A stretch of 64,000 nt of DNA from Megascapheus bottae (lineage: Eukaryota; Chordata; Mammalia; Rodentia; Geomyidae): contig JANJXV010000025.1 in the NCBI GenBank assembly GCA_024803745.1, positions 18,950,610-19,014,609 of the forward strand. Direction: 5' to 3'. Each line of letters begins with the position of its first letter. The first letter of the stretch is position 1. The notes beneath the pieces are model-generated. The model made no database searches. It was not told the DNA's origin and saw only the letters and a list, made by a program, of their open reading frames with translations. Positions 1 to 9,320 of the stretch are shown here, in pieces. Made by a program: the position numbers and the translations under genes.

Positions 1-100
1 AAGAGTCTCACAGATTTTGCTGCCACAGCTGGCTTCCACGATCCTCAGATCTCAGCCTCCTGAGTAGCTAGGATTACGGGTGTGAGCCACTGGCATGTGA
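1..100 (-). repeat. 7SL-Geo SINE, head fragment
   Basis: Antisense copy of the 7SL-like head, cut by the window edge. It reads 'cagcctcctgagtagctagg' on the plus strand, the complement of the head motif. It lies in AAGAB intron 1. Confidence 0.8.
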
Positions 101-407
101 CATCCACTCTGAATAAACATAAAAATATTAAGCCCTAACGTTAACTGAAAAATTTCACATTAAGCATCATAGTTTAAAACAAATTGAAGTTCCTCATCCC
201 TGTTAGCTGAAATCCAGGCTTCAGTCTAATCATCTACTGAATCACTTAGTGATGGCAAATCTGGGCCCTGAGACAGCTCCCAATACACTGGTCTTTTTTT
301 CATCCATCAAAGAAAACAAAGACTAGATATAACTGATTGGAAGGCAGACTCATCCTACCACAACAAAATAAGCAACTGTTAAAATCTATTATTTCTAGAC
401 TAGAGGG

Positions 408-525
408 AAGTGGCACTGTGGTTCCAGGAGTAGGGCCTTGAGCTGAGGAGCTCAGGAACAGTGCCCAGGCCTAGAGTTCAAGTCCCACCACCCATTAAAA
501 AAAATAAATAAATAAATAAATAAAT
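408..525 (+). repeat. Geo right half, headless
   Basis: Only the right monomer is present ('gtggcactgtgg', 'ccttgagctgaggagctcag', 'gagttcaagtccca'), followed by an A-rich (AAAT)n tail. The clade-typical head is missing, so this is a 5'-truncated SINE. The 'gctgaggagctc' segment marks it as the 7SL-Geo subtype. Confidence 0.75.
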
Positions 526-642
526 GAAAGGATGAGGGCATGTGCCTAATAACAAGCACAAGACCAGAAATTCAAAATCCTAGTACTAACCCCCCCCCCA
601 AAAAAAAAGTGTATTTAGGTGTTAAAAAGACCTCTGGAATGG

Positions 643-842
643 CCAAGTACTGGTGGCTCATATCTGTAATCCTAGCTACTCAGAAGGCTGAGATCTGAGG
701 ATCACTCTTACCTCTAAGTAACCACAAGAAAACTGGAAGTGGTGCTGTGACTCAAACACTAACCTTGAGCTGAAGAGCTCAGGGACAGTGCCCAGGCCCA
801 GAGTTCAAGCCCCATGATGGTCAAATGAAAAAAAAAAAAAAT
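643..842 (+). repeat. 7SL-Geo SINE
   Basis: 7SL-like head ('ggtggctcatatctgtaatc', 'agctactcagaaggctgag') joined to a Geo right half and an A tail of about 14 nt. The middle segment, which normally carries a GGTTCAAAGCC box, is shortened. Confidence 0.85.
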
Positions 843-1361
843 GTGGAATGTGGACACGTGCTTTCAAATACTACTGGAAATAAAGCTCTTGAATGATAAA
901 AGTCCCCCAAAGTCCATGCATGTATTCAATCACAGATGCCTACTGGTTCTTATTTTAAGTATATTTCTCACAAACTTGATTATTTGATTTTGAATATTTG
1001 GCTAAAAGCAGCAAACTAGATCAGCTGTTGAATAGAGGAATTGGACAATCCTAATGTTTCCTCTTTGTGAAGCAAGCTTTCCCCAAAGGTAGATTAGATT
1101 CAATCCAAAACTCACCTATGGTCTGCTCACACTGAACACCTGACAAAAGGTATTCACTGTGGTCATTTCCATCTTTTATTCCCAAATAAAACACAATGAA
1201 TAGTTTAATTTAATCTTTAATTATGGTACAGTGAATGCTAAGTAAGTATAAATTCTAATGTTTTCATTCTAATGATACCCCCCTCTTTTCATTTTTTTTT
1301 TTTTAATGGTTCATGTTTCTTTACTCAAATAACCTGCTCACCAACTGTTTTGGGGTTTTTT
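843..1361. other. Intronic sequence, no gene seen
   Basis: AT-rich sequence of AAGAB intron 1. I looked for AAGAB exon 2 on the minus strand here and elsewhere in 1-5270 and did not find it. No recognisable repeat apart from short T and A runs. Confidence 0.5.
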
Positions 1362-1584
1362 GTCAGTCATGGGGCTTGAATTCTGGGCATGGGCACTGTC
1401 CCTGAGTTCTTCAGCTCAAGGCTACCACTCTACCCCTGGAGCCTCAGCACCAATTCTGGTTTTCTAGGTTAATTGGAGATGAGAGTGTTTCAGTCTTTGT
1501 GACCAGGCTGGCTTTGAACCAAGATCCTCTGATCTCAGCCTCCTGAGTAGCTAGGATTACATGTGTGCGCCACCAGGCCCAGCT
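1362..1584 (-). repeat. 7SL-Geo SINE
   Basis: Full-length antisense copy: Geo half first ('gtcagtcatggggcttgaa'), 'ggttaattggagat' in the middle, then the head ('tcctgagtagctaggattac'). Confidence 0.85.
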
Positions 1585-1632
1585 TGTTTTTACTTGTTTA
1601 TTTCAAAATATTAGTAGAATCACAAGAAAAGG

Positions 1633-1830
1633 CCAGGGCCAGGAGTATAGTCTAGTGGTAGAGTGCTTACTTAGCATGCATGAAGCCTTGGGTTTAATTC
1701 CTTGGTACCACATATACAGAAAAAGCCGAAAGTAGTACTGTGGCTCAAGTGGTAGAACACTAGTCAGGAGAAAGCTCAAGAACAGTGCATAGGCCTTGAG
1801 TTCAAGCCCCAGGACTGGAAAAAAAAAAAA
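1633..1830 (+). repeat. IDL-Geo SINE
   Basis: ID-like head ('tctagtggtagagtgctta', 'gggtttaattcc') plus Geo half and A tail. It lies directly next to the antisense 7SL-Geo copy. Confidence 0.85.
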
Positions 1831-1918
1831 TGCCACAAAGATCATCTAATTACATATAGAAATAAAATGGATTATTTTACAGATTTAACTTATCTTCAGT
1901 AAAAATACAGTGTTTCAG

Positions 1919-2117
1919 GGCTGGGAGTTTGGCCTAGTGGTAGAGTGCTTGCTTAGCATGCACCAAGACCAGGGTTTGATTCTCGATACTACATATATAG
2001 AAAAAACCAGAAGTGGTGCTATGGCTCAAGTGGTAGAACGCTAGCCTGGAGGAAAGCCTAAGGACAGTGCTCAGGCCCTAAGCTCAAACCCAGGACTGGC
2101 AAAATAAATAAATTTAA
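1919..2117 (+). repeat. IDL-Geo SINE
   Basis: Full-length dimer starting 'ggctgggagtttggcctagt' and ending 'caggactggcaaaataaata'. The A box (TGGCCTAGTGG) is intact; the B box is GGTTTGATTCT. Confidence 0.85.
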
Positions 2118-2270
2118 AAAAATACAGTGTTACTACAGATAATCAGGAACTCCAAGGCAGTGACCACTTTGTCAATTCTTATCCTTAAAGCACACAAGTT
2201 GGAGCCTGGTATAGTAGCTGCATGGTAGCACATACAGCCTGGGATATTTAGTACAACTCTGAACCTATTA

Positions 2271-2796
2271 AAAAAGAAAATAATGACATAACTTCATTTG
2301 TAAGGAAATGGAAAGACTTAGAAAAAAATCATATTAAGTGAAGTAACCCAGACCCAAAGGAATATAGGCTCAATGGTTTCCCTCATTTGTAATAATTAGT
2401 ATGTATCTAGGACTCTCCTAGCAAAGGATTACAATAGCTTAAAACCTAGGTACATAAGATAACACAGGATGAGACTACATGAAAGGATCTCTAGGATATG
2501 GAAACAAGAGCTTTATCTTGTGTGATTATTGTTCTTAATGTACTATGTTATTTTTCTTTTCCTTTTTCCGCCCTTTGGTTAATCTCATAGTTACTGTATC
2601 TGATTTTGTTACCTGGAGGTATATATGTTTATTTGTTTATTTGAAATAGGAAAGGGAAGGGGAAAAACAAGATCTTTGAGAGGGGGTGGGGGGAAGGAAA
2701 AGGGGGCAGAAAACATAAGAAGGGGTATCACCGTGTGAGAAGTAATGCACCTACTATATGGCAAATGTAACATTACCCTACAATAAAAAAAAAATA
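2271..2796 (+). mobile_element. L1 3' end (sense)
   Basis: Matches the 3' tail of rodent L1: 'aaggaaatggaaagacttag' followed by 'attaagtgaagtaacccaga', then a purine-rich stretch (2640-2710) and an A run near 2785. It is 5'-truncated with no usable reading frame. The same motif recurs in the L1 pieces at 19.7, 27.5 and 39.8 kb. Confidence 0.75.
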
Positions 2797-3064
2797 GTAA
2801 AGCACATGTTTGAGAAAGGATTTTCATGCATCACTAATAGGAATCCAAATGCATTTATATCTTTTGAAAAGTTAAACCAACATTTTAAAGAATCTTGATA
2901 TATTGGTATAGTTATCAGATGGATATATATATATATATAATTTTTAAGGTAATATCAAAAATATTAGGATGGGATGAGGTGTGACTATGTAGGACAAGTT
3001 ATTGGATTGGATAGAAATCACTACAAAACAAGTAAAAACTATTTCTTCATTAAAAGAAATGCAC
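2797..3064. other. Intronic spacer with (AT)n
   Basis: AT-rich spacer containing a short (AT)n run at 2925-2940. Nothing else recognised. Confidence 0.5.
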
Positions 3065-3245
3065 TGGAACTGGACACCAATGGATCACACTTGTAATCCT
3101 GGCTACCTAGAAGGCTGAAGATCTGAAGAATACAATCCCCCAAAAGTAGAGTGGAGTGGAGCTGTGGCTTAAGTGGGAGAGCACTAACCTTGAGGGGGGA
3201 AAAAAAGCACAGGGACAGTGTCCAGACCCTGAATGCCCCCAAAAA
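3065..3245 (+). repeat. 7SL-Geo SINE, degraded
   Basis: Diverged head ('cacacttgtaatcctggcta') and Geo half ('gagctgtggcttaagtggga'), with a deletion in the middle and a G-rich interruption in the right half. Confidence 0.7.
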
Positions 3246-3389
3246 AGTATTGAAAAGAAACACACAGAAATATTAGGAGTATTTCTTTAGATACTTAGAT
3301 TATGCCTAATATTTTCTTTTGTGCATATGCTAAGCTGTACTTAATAACTATGTACTTGTTTGATGATGAAGTAATAAAAGATGGAAGAG

Positions 3390-3592
3390 CTTGAACTCTC
3401 AGCCCAGTGAGGCTGAGGTCAGAAGATCTGTTTGAAATCAGCCTAACAGGAAAATCTGTAAGATGCTTATTTCCAACTAACCATCAAAAAGCCAGAAGTA
3501 GAGATGTAGTTTCAAGCAGTAGAGTACCAGCCTCGAGAAAAAAAGCTAAGAACAAGCCCAGGCCCTGTGTTCAAGCCCCACTACTGCTTAAA
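3390..3592 (+). repeat. 7SL-Geo SINE, 5'-truncated
   Basis: Starts inside the head ('agtgaggctgagg') and keeps the middle ('ccaactaaccatcaaaaagc') and the Geo half ending 'gttcaagccccac'. Confidence 0.7.
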
Positions 3593-3611
3593 AACATTAT
3601 CACTTAGCATT

Positions 3612-3698
3612 TTCTGTGTATGTGGTAATGAGGAATTGAACCCTGGGCTTCATGCATGCTAGGCAAGCACTCTACCACTAGGCCACATTCCTGACCCA
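3612..3698 (-). repeat. ID-like SINE head, alone
   Basis: Antisense tRNA-Ala-like head only: 'ggcaagcactctaccactag' with complement B box 'ggaattgaaccc'. The Geo half is absent, so it is either a truncated dimer or an older ID monomer. Confidence 0.75.
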
Positions 3699-3833
3699 TC
3701 AATATCATTAGTAGGTGCTCTAATTAGTCTTTTAACCTTTCTACGTATTGTAAGTAATAAATCAGAATGTCTGTGCTGAAGGGGCATCTTGACCAATTCT
3801 GTCACTGGACGTGTGTCAAAAAAAAGAATTATA

Positions 3834-4245
3834 GCCAGGTGTTGGTGGTTTATGCCTGTAATCAAAGCTACTCAAAAGGCTGAGATCTGAGGATTGTGGT
3901 TCAAAACCAGCGTGGGCAGGAAAGGCCGTGGGACTCTTATCTAGTAAACTACTCAGAAAAAGGCCAAAGTAATGCTATTTCTCAAGTGGTAAGAGAGCTA
4001 GCTTTGTGCAAAAAAAGCACAGGGGGGCCGGAGTTTGGCCTAGTGGTTGAGTGCTTGCCTCGACCCGGGTTCAATTCCTGGGTACCACATACATAGAAAA
4101 AAGCTGGAAGTGGTGCTGTGGCTCAAGTGATAGAGCTCTAGCCTTGAGAAAGTCTAAGGACAGTGCTCAGGCTCTGAGCTCAAGCCCAGGACTGGCAAAA
4201 AAAAAAAAAAAAAAAAAAGCACAGGGACAGCAACCCAGGCCCTGA
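3834..4245 (+). repeat. 7SL-Geo SINE split by a younger SINE
   Basis: Head and middle lie at 3834-4024 and the last part of the Geo half resumes at about 4213-4245 ('gcacagggacag', 'gaattcaagc'). The gap is an IDL-Geo insertion, and the two flanks rejoin exactly across its target duplication. Confidence 0.8.
4024..4212 (+). mobile_element. IDL-Geo SINE nested in 7SL-Geo SINE
   Basis: Complete ID-like head, Geo half and A tail, bounded by a 15-bp target duplication (AAAAAAAGCACAGGG at about 4010-4024 and 4212-4226). It interrupts an older 7SL-Geo copy, so here the ID-headed family is the younger one. Confidence 0.85.
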
Positions 4246-4329
4246 ATTCAAGCAAAATAATTTTAAAAATTGGCTCTTTACACTTTAAAAAGTGGACAAA
4301 GTCTATCTGTTCATAGGCCTCATTTTAAG

Positions 4330-4515
4330 GATCAGGAAACTGAGCAGGAGAGATAATCTGCTTTAATAATAATGTTAACTATTCACAGTGCTCACTATGT
4401 TCCAATCTCTAGTTTAAGCATAGTTCTGTAAAAATTACCCTCATTTTACAGATAGGAAAAAGACCCACGGGAACAAGTCAAATGACTTTTAAACAATCAT
4501 ACAGCTAAGAGCCAC
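4330..4515 (-). repeat. MIR fragment
   Basis: Antisense MIR-like sequence: 'ccctcattttacagatagga' followed by degraded 'catacagctaaga'. This is the usual signature of this old mammal-wide tRNA-derived SINE. Confidence 0.65.
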
Positions 4516-4549
4516 TGCTTTCATTCAAAGCCATGCATTTATAATAGAA

Positions 4550-4765
4550 GCCTTGAGCGGTGGCCCATGCCTGTAATCCTATTAACTCAGCTACTAATCT
4601 AACTAATCCAGCCCACTCAGAGAGGCTGAGATCTGAGGATCATGGATCAACCCCAGCCGCAGCTGAAAAGTCAAGTGAAGACTCTTATCTCCCATTAGCC
4701 AGTTAAAAAGCCCTAAGTAAAAGTGTGATTCTTGCCAAGCAAGAACGCAAACCCTGCATTCAAGT
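4550..4765 (+). repeat. 7SL-Geo SINE with internal insertion
   Basis: Head is interrupted after 'cctgtaatcctatta' by about 45 extra bp before 'gagaggctgagatctgagga'. The Geo half is badly eroded. Confidence 0.65.
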
Positions 4766-4956
4766 TCCAATGCTGGTACATATGCATACACAAACAAAAT
4801 AGAAACGTTTATTTGTCTATAATCCAATTTCGCGGTGCCCTTTGGAGACAGGACTGGCCCTACGACCCAGTTTCTGGGTTCTATTTCATACACGTGTATG
4901 TAAGTTTGGGAGTTAGGAGTGTATCATAGTAGCATGGGCAAGAAAAAAAAGGAAGA

Positions 4957-5142
4957 GGGGCCGGGAGTTTGGCCTAGTGGTAGAGTGCTTGCCTAGCATG
5001 CACGAAGACCCGGGTTCGATTCCTCGGTACCACGTACATAGGAAAAAAGCCGGAAGTGGTGCTGAGGCTCAAGTGGTGGAGCTCTAGCCTTGAGAAAGTC
5101 CAAGGACAGTGCTCAGGCCCTGAGCTCAAGGCCAGGGGCCAG
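4957..5142 (+). repeat. IDL-Geo SINE (best-preserved copy)
   Basis: Use this copy as the reference for the ID-headed family. The left monomer resembles tRNA-Ala, with A box TGGCCTAGTGG and B box GGTTCGATTCC, both perfect Pol III promoter matches. After a short A-rich linker comes the Geo half: 'agtggtgctgaggctcaagt', 'gctctagccttgag', 'aggacagtgctcaggccctg'. It ends without an A tail, running straight into GC-rich promoter sequence, and lies 135 bp inside AAGAB intron 1. IDL-Geo dimers are described only from Geomyoidea, which is the main basis for the host assignment. Confidence 0.9.
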
Positions 5143-5278
5143 ACGCCCAGGGAGTCCGAGCACCTCCACCCCGGCCCTCGGCAGGGGGACCAGGCCCGGG
5201 GAGAGGACGAGGTTGGAGGGCAGCCGTCCTCCCCTGCCTGAGGGGTGATGGAGGATTCGGGGGCTCCTCGCTACTCAC

Positions 5279-5351
5279 GTTGGACCAGACGGTCCCCGGT
5301 GAAGGCGGAAGAGCAGCTGGTAACCAGCGCACAGGGGACGCCCGCAGCCAT
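5279..5351 (-). CDS. AAGAB: AAGAB exon 1 (coding part)
   Basis: First coding exon of the alpha- and gamma-adaptin binding protein p34, a cytosolic chaperone for assembly of the AP-1 and AP-2 clathrin adaptors; loss of one copy in humans causes punctate palmoplantar keratoderma. The exon reads [20 protein letters not shown], then RLVQ and the first base of a His codon, before a good donor (GTGAGT, complement at 5273-5278). The match to the N-terminus of mammalian AAGAB is nearly residue for residue, with a few substitutions expected between species. The start has G at -3 and G at +4. The exon is 24 codons plus 1 nt, so the intron is phase 1. The other two minus-strand frames are also open here, and the annotated frame is short, so a simple ORF scan would miss it. 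Later exons lie beyond the left edge. Head-to-head placement with IQCH supports the call. Confidence 0.93.
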
Positions 5352-5615
5352 CGCGGCGCTCCGGAGCCGGTGCCGTCAGGGCGCCGCTTCCGCCTTGGGC
5401 TGTACCACTTGCGGCCGGCGTGGCGGGGGGAGACCCGCGGGAGGTGCGTGCTCTCCACTCTACCGGCTCCGCGTTCCCCCCTCTTCCGCTTCTGGGGTGG
5501 AGCAGGCCGGGAAGCGCGTGGCGTTGCCTAGGGGACGAGCGCCGGCTCCTCACCGGAGGCGTCCGCGTCGGGAAGGCCGCCGCTCGCCGGAGAGGCGGGG
5601 AAGAGCCGCCTAACC

Positions 5616-5666
5616 ATGGCGCAGGGGTCTGAGAGCTTCGACCCCATCGGAACCATCTTACTTCAG
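5616..5666 (+). CDS. IQCH: IQCH exon 1 (coding part)
   Basis: First coding exon of IQ motif-containing protein H, a calmodulin-binding protein expressed mainly in testis. It translates as MAQGSESFDPIGTILLQ and ends with CAG/GTGG at 5666, phase 0. The start has A at -3 and G at +4 (AACCATGG), a strong context. Identification rests on resemblance of the joined exons to mammalian IQCH and on the divergent AAGAB neighbour, which is the known arrangement. The donor (GTGGGA) is weaker than the other IQCH donors here. The 5' UTR lies in the CpG island and its start is unknown. Confidence 0.88.
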
Positions 5667-5879
5667 GTGGGAAGCAGACCTCTCTGGACCCCTCCAGCGC
5701 GGCCCCTCAGCGCTGGTTACACTTCCTGGACACCCGTTTGGGCCCTCGCACCCGCCAGCCTTCTGTGCGGGGTCCCAGAAGGAGGACTCTGCCTCCCCGC
5801 CTAAACTCTGCGGCTCCCCAAACTCTGCCTTTCTGCTGACCCACTTAGCTCTAAGCTCTGCCTTACTTCAGAAGAATCT

Positions 5880-5968
5880 TACCTCAAGTCTGGAATCCTA
5901 GATACTCAGGAGGCTGAGCTCTCAGCATCTCCGTTCAAAGCCAGCCTGAAAGTCTATGAGACCAATCT

Positions 5969-5970
<2 letters not shown>
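5880..5970 (+). repeat. 7SL-Geo SINE fragment seeding a minisatellite
   Basis: Head and middle of a 7SL-Geo SINE: 'agatactcaggaggctgagc', 'gttcaaagccagcctg', 'aaagtctatgagac'. Instead of running on to the Geo half it passes into (CA)n and the tandem array. Confidence 0.75.
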
Positions 5971-6004
<34 letters not shown>

Positions 6005-6294
6005 AGGCTGGGCAAGAAAGTCTATGAGACCAATCTCAAACACACACACACACACACCAGCCTGGGCAAGAAAGTCTATGAGACCAATCTCAAACACACA
6101 CACACCAGGCTGGGCAAGAAAGTCTATGAGACCAATCTCAAACACACACACACACACACCAGCCTGGGCAAGAAAGTCTATGAGACCAATCTCAAACACA
6201 CACACACCAGGCTGGGCAAGAAAGTCTATGAGACCAATCTCAAACACACACACACACACACCAGCCTGGGCAAGAAAGTCTATGAGACCAATCT

Positions 6295-6346
<52 letters not shown>

Positions 6347-6500
6347 AGCCTGGGCAAGAAAGTCTATGAGACCAATCTCAAACACACACACACACACACA
6401 CACACCAGCCTGGGCAAGAAAGTCTATGAGACCAATCTCAAACACACACACACACACACACACACACCAGCCTGGGCAAGAAAGTCTTTGAGACCAATCT

Positions 6501-6542
<42 letters not shown>

Positions 6543-6715
6543 AGCCTGGGCAAGAAAGTCTGTGAGACCAATCTCAAACACACACACACACACACACACA
6601 CACCAGCCTGGGCAAGAAAGTCTATGAGACCAATCTCAAACACACACACATACACACACACCAGCCTGGGCAAGAAAGTCTATGAGACCAATCTCAAACA
6701 CACACACACACACAC
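5941..6715 (+). repeat. Minisatellite with (CA)n spacers
   Basis: Thirteen copies of a unit built from 'cctgggcaagaaagtctatg' plus 'agaccaatctcaaa' and a variable (CA)n. Spacings between successive 'agacca' starts are 68, 54, 48, 54, 48, 54, 84, 60, 62, 74, 62 and 58 bp. The alternating 54/48 part has matching alternation of 'cagcctggg' and 'caggctggg', so it is a 102-bp higher-order repeat. From 6027 to 6429 every spacing is a multiple of six, which keeps frames open on both strands; these are not genes. The array lies 275 bp after IQCH exon 1. Confidence 0.95.
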
Positions 6716-6734
6716 CAACCCCCACTTCCTGCTT

Positions 6735-6806
6735 CTGCCAGCTTTGAACCTTGATCCTCAAACCTCAGCCTCTTGAGTAGTTAGGATTATGGGTGTGAGC
6801 CACCTT
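6735..6806 (-). repeat. 7SL-Geo SINE head fragment
   Basis: Antisense head ('agcctcttgagtagttagga', 'gggtgtgagccacc') closing the right side of the minisatellite. Confidence 0.75.
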
Positions 6807-7416
6807 AGGTCTTGTATCTTTTAACTCTTATCTGGTTTCAGTTGACCAGAAACAATTTGCTGAAGGTCTCTATCAGGACTCTCAGTAGGTCAGAAATGAG
6901 ACTCGTTTTCTCAGGGATCAGTTTTTCTGTCAGGAATTTTCCTCTTTCTTTCCTATCTGGGACTCCTACATTTAACTTTTCCAAAATGCAAGTCCCTGAG
7001 CACCATTTCCATAGCCATTCCCATCACAAATCGTATGTTAAATCTCCATCTTTTACCATCCTGCCTTTCATCATGTAGTGAGTTTAGCCAAAATCAAAGA
7101 TAACAACCCCATCACCTCCCTCACTTAGACCTCAAGCACAAGTGTAGGAGTCACCAGAACCACCCTCACTTCAAGCTGGCTACAAGCTTAGGGGCCCTCC
7201 TATTTAATTAAACAACCACCACCACAACATACAGAACTCCAGGAGGTACCACAATTCCTATTAGGATTTTTATCACTGTGAAAGACAGCAAAGTCAGACA
7301 AAAGAAGAGGTCAGAATCCAAAAGGCATTCAAATGGCCTCCCCTGTGGAGTTGAGACATCCTTTACCTCTTCCAAACCACAATATGTGACACTAGGCTCA
7401 GGGTACTGCTAGCTGT
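6807..7416. other. IQCH intron 1, unassigned
   Basis: Sequence of mixed composition with no repeat or exon that I recognise. Confidence 0.4.
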
Positions 7417-7700
7417 AAGGTTTTGCTGAAAGGAGCCCACCACGTGGTTCAGGCTGAAAAGAGCAGTATTGAGGGGAGAGCATACTGCCATCCTATACAA
7501 GATGGAGTTGTGCAGAGGGTGCAAGGGATGCACAGGAAAGGGGGAAGGGAAAGGCTACAAGGGGGGCTGGGCAAAACAAGGAAAGGGAAGGAGCTAACGA
7601 CGTAGACTGGCATATAGGGAGGGGGGAGGAGGTGTGGCTGCATTGAAGTCTTCAGAGCTTGCCGGACCTTCCATTGCCTCCAAGTGGGTCAGTTAGTTGG
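7417..7700 (-). mobile_element. Old LTR-like sequence
   Basis: Weak collinear similarity to the solo LTR at 10767-11091: 'caagatggagt' near the middle, a purine-rich block, then 'gaggaggtgtggctgca' and 'ccttccattgcctccaag', in the same order. Termini and target duplication are not clear. Possible diverged relative; a chance match cannot be excluded. Confidence 0.4.
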
Positions 7701-7718
7701 GTTAAGAAAGCTGGGTAT

Positions 7719-7926
7719 TGAGGCCTGGAGTTTGATCTAGTGGTAGAATGCTTGCCTTATGTGCAGGAAGACCGGGTTCCAGTCTTCGGTACCACATAGA
7801 TAGAAAAAAACCAGAAGTGGTGCTGTGGTCCAAGTGGTAGACCTAGAGCTCTCACCTTGAGAAAGCCCAAGGACAGTGCTCAGGCCCTGACTTCAAGCAC
7901 CTGGACCGACAAAAACAAAACAAAAC
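7719..7926 (+). repeat. IDL-Geo SINE
   Basis: Complete dimer ('gcctggagtttgatctagtg' to 'ctggaccgacaaaaac') with an (AAAAC)n tail. Confidence 0.85.
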
Positions 7927-8326
7927 AAAACAAAAAACATGCTGGGGTGTTGGCTTCCAGGGAGGAGGTCACATATGCGCCCAGAAAAGGGGCCATTTTT
8001 CCAAGCTACAAATGCTACTTGGACCTTGGTGAGCAGAGTTTGGGATTCAACTTAAAGATCTCTCAGTGGTTGCAGTTCCTCCCAGAGACCAGACTAATGC
8101 TCTAAACCCTTGTGATTCCGCATGGCTCAAACCCCATCATAAACCATTGTAGACTGTTGGTTTAATCATCTAGACTTCTATCAGGCAGGAACATTTCAAG
8201 AGGGTCACTTCTCAGTAGCCAAGGTCAGAAGGGAAAAAGTGAGACCTCTCTTTGGGTAAAGTTAAATTTTCACTACATGTAATCTTTTTATAGATCCAGA
8301 CAATCAGAACTTTAGTGGAGACACCC
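7927..8326. other. IQCH intron 1, unassigned
   Basis: No recognisable exon or repeat. Given its neighbours it could be old endogenous retrovirus sequence, but I see no diagnostic motif. Confidence 0.4.
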
Positions 8327-8580
8327 CTGTATGTGGTAAGGAAACACAAGAAACAGAGAAGCCACCATTAGAAGGCCAAATTATGAGTTTTTATTGAAAA
8401 GCCCAGTGGACTCATGTCTCAAAGACCAGCAACCCTGAATGCAGCTAGCATGGAATTAAAACTAACAAAAATAAAGCAAACCAGATGAGAACACTTAAAC
8501 CTAATAGAGAAGGAACCATCTAGGGTAACAATCAGGTGAAATCACAGACCCAGTCTTCTTACTTCGCCTAGAAACAGCCA
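8327..8580 (-). mobile_element. LTR-like sequence, related to 32.3 kb
   Basis: Shares 'tttattg', 'agcc', 'tggact' and 'tctcaaagaccag' in the same order with 32320-32375. Read on the minus strand this gives a 'gtctttgag' block upstream of an AATAAA poly(A) signal, as in the R region of a retroviral LTR. Boundaries are not resolved. Confidence 0.45.
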
Positions 8581-8776
8581 TTTGTGTCCTGTCTTTCAAC
8601 ATCATGTTGATTATAGGAACAACAAAGTTTCTCTAGTTCCCCAAACCTGGACTAGAAAAATAAAACTAGAATCTTGGGAGAATCCTGATTTCCAATTTCA
8701 TTATTTCCCTTGAGATACTTCTGCTTCTGTGAGCTGTTCCCCTTGTGGTTTGAAATACTATATTAAGAAAAAAGAT

Positions 8777-9008
8777 TTTTTTTTGTAGGTTGTGGAGTTT
8801 GGACTCTGGGCCTGGGCCTTGTCCCTGAGCTCTTCAGCTCAAGGCTACTGCCCTACACCGTGAGCCACAGCACCACTTCCAGTTTGCTAATGGTTAATTG
8901 GAGATAAGAGTCTCATGGTCTTTAGTGCTGGGGCTGGCTCTGAACTGCAATCCTCAGATCTGAGCCTTCTGAGTAGCGAGGATTACATGTGTGAGCCATT
9001 GCACTGGC
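8777..9008 (-). repeat. 7SL-Geo SINE
   Basis: Complete antisense copy with poly-T at the left ('aaaagattttttttt'). Confidence 0.85.
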
Positions 9009-9320
9009 TAACAAGAATTTTTTCTTAACTTCAGAATAGAATCCAGAGAAAGATGCTTGTTGAAACCTAGGCTACATTATAGTAAAAGATTGTTGTTGAA
9101 TCATGAAAACTGCGTAGAAGAGCTAAGAATAATATCTGTGTTGATCAGTATACTACTTATTTAGGACATGTTAAGTGGAAGGACATGAAAAAGAAGAGAG
9201 CTGACATTGTGATTTGGTTTTGAAGCTGATCTCTTTTATAGGATAAAGATGATTCTCTACAAGTAGACTGTGTATGTGGAAATGTATGAGATTTCCTAGG
9301 TACCAAATGAATACTGAGTG

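Larger units (their letters stand above)
5150..5800. promoter_or_regulatory. CpG island, AAGAB/IQCH bidirectional promoter
   Basis: The only strongly GC- and CpG-rich stretch of the window. It contains both first exons, which diverge: AAGAB start codon at 5351 (minus) and IQCH start codon at 5616 (plus), leaving 264 bp for both 5' UTRs and core promoters. No TATA box is seen near either start, as expected for a housekeeping-type island. GC boxes ('gaggcgggga' near 5591) and ETS-like 'cttccg' motifs occur (5386, 5483). Transcription start sites cannot be fixed from sequence. CpG richness drops off by about 5830. Confidence 0.85.

Noticed and set aside
4957..5035. tRNA-Ala gene
   Set aside because: The cloverleaf-like sequence is the head of a SINE: it continues into the Geo half and occurs dozens of times.
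5126..5553. Longer minus-strand frames overlapping AAGAB exon 1
   Set aside because: They read the other two frames of the exon through the donor into the intron; the AAGAB frame is fixed by its match to the known N-terminus.
5245..5632. Plus-strand frames of 70-122 codons in the CpG island
   Set aside because: GC-rich DNA has few stops; the frames cross the IQCH 5' UTR and donor and do not encode the IQCH N-terminus.
5954..6491. Long open frames on both strands (over 150 codons each) across the (CA)n minisatellite
   Set aside because: They follow from unit lengths that are multiples of six with no stop in the unit; no start context, splice site or homology.
5941..6715. CRISPR-like look of regular repeats with variable spacers
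   Set aside because: The spacers are (CA)n of varying length, not unique sequence, and the host is a mammal.
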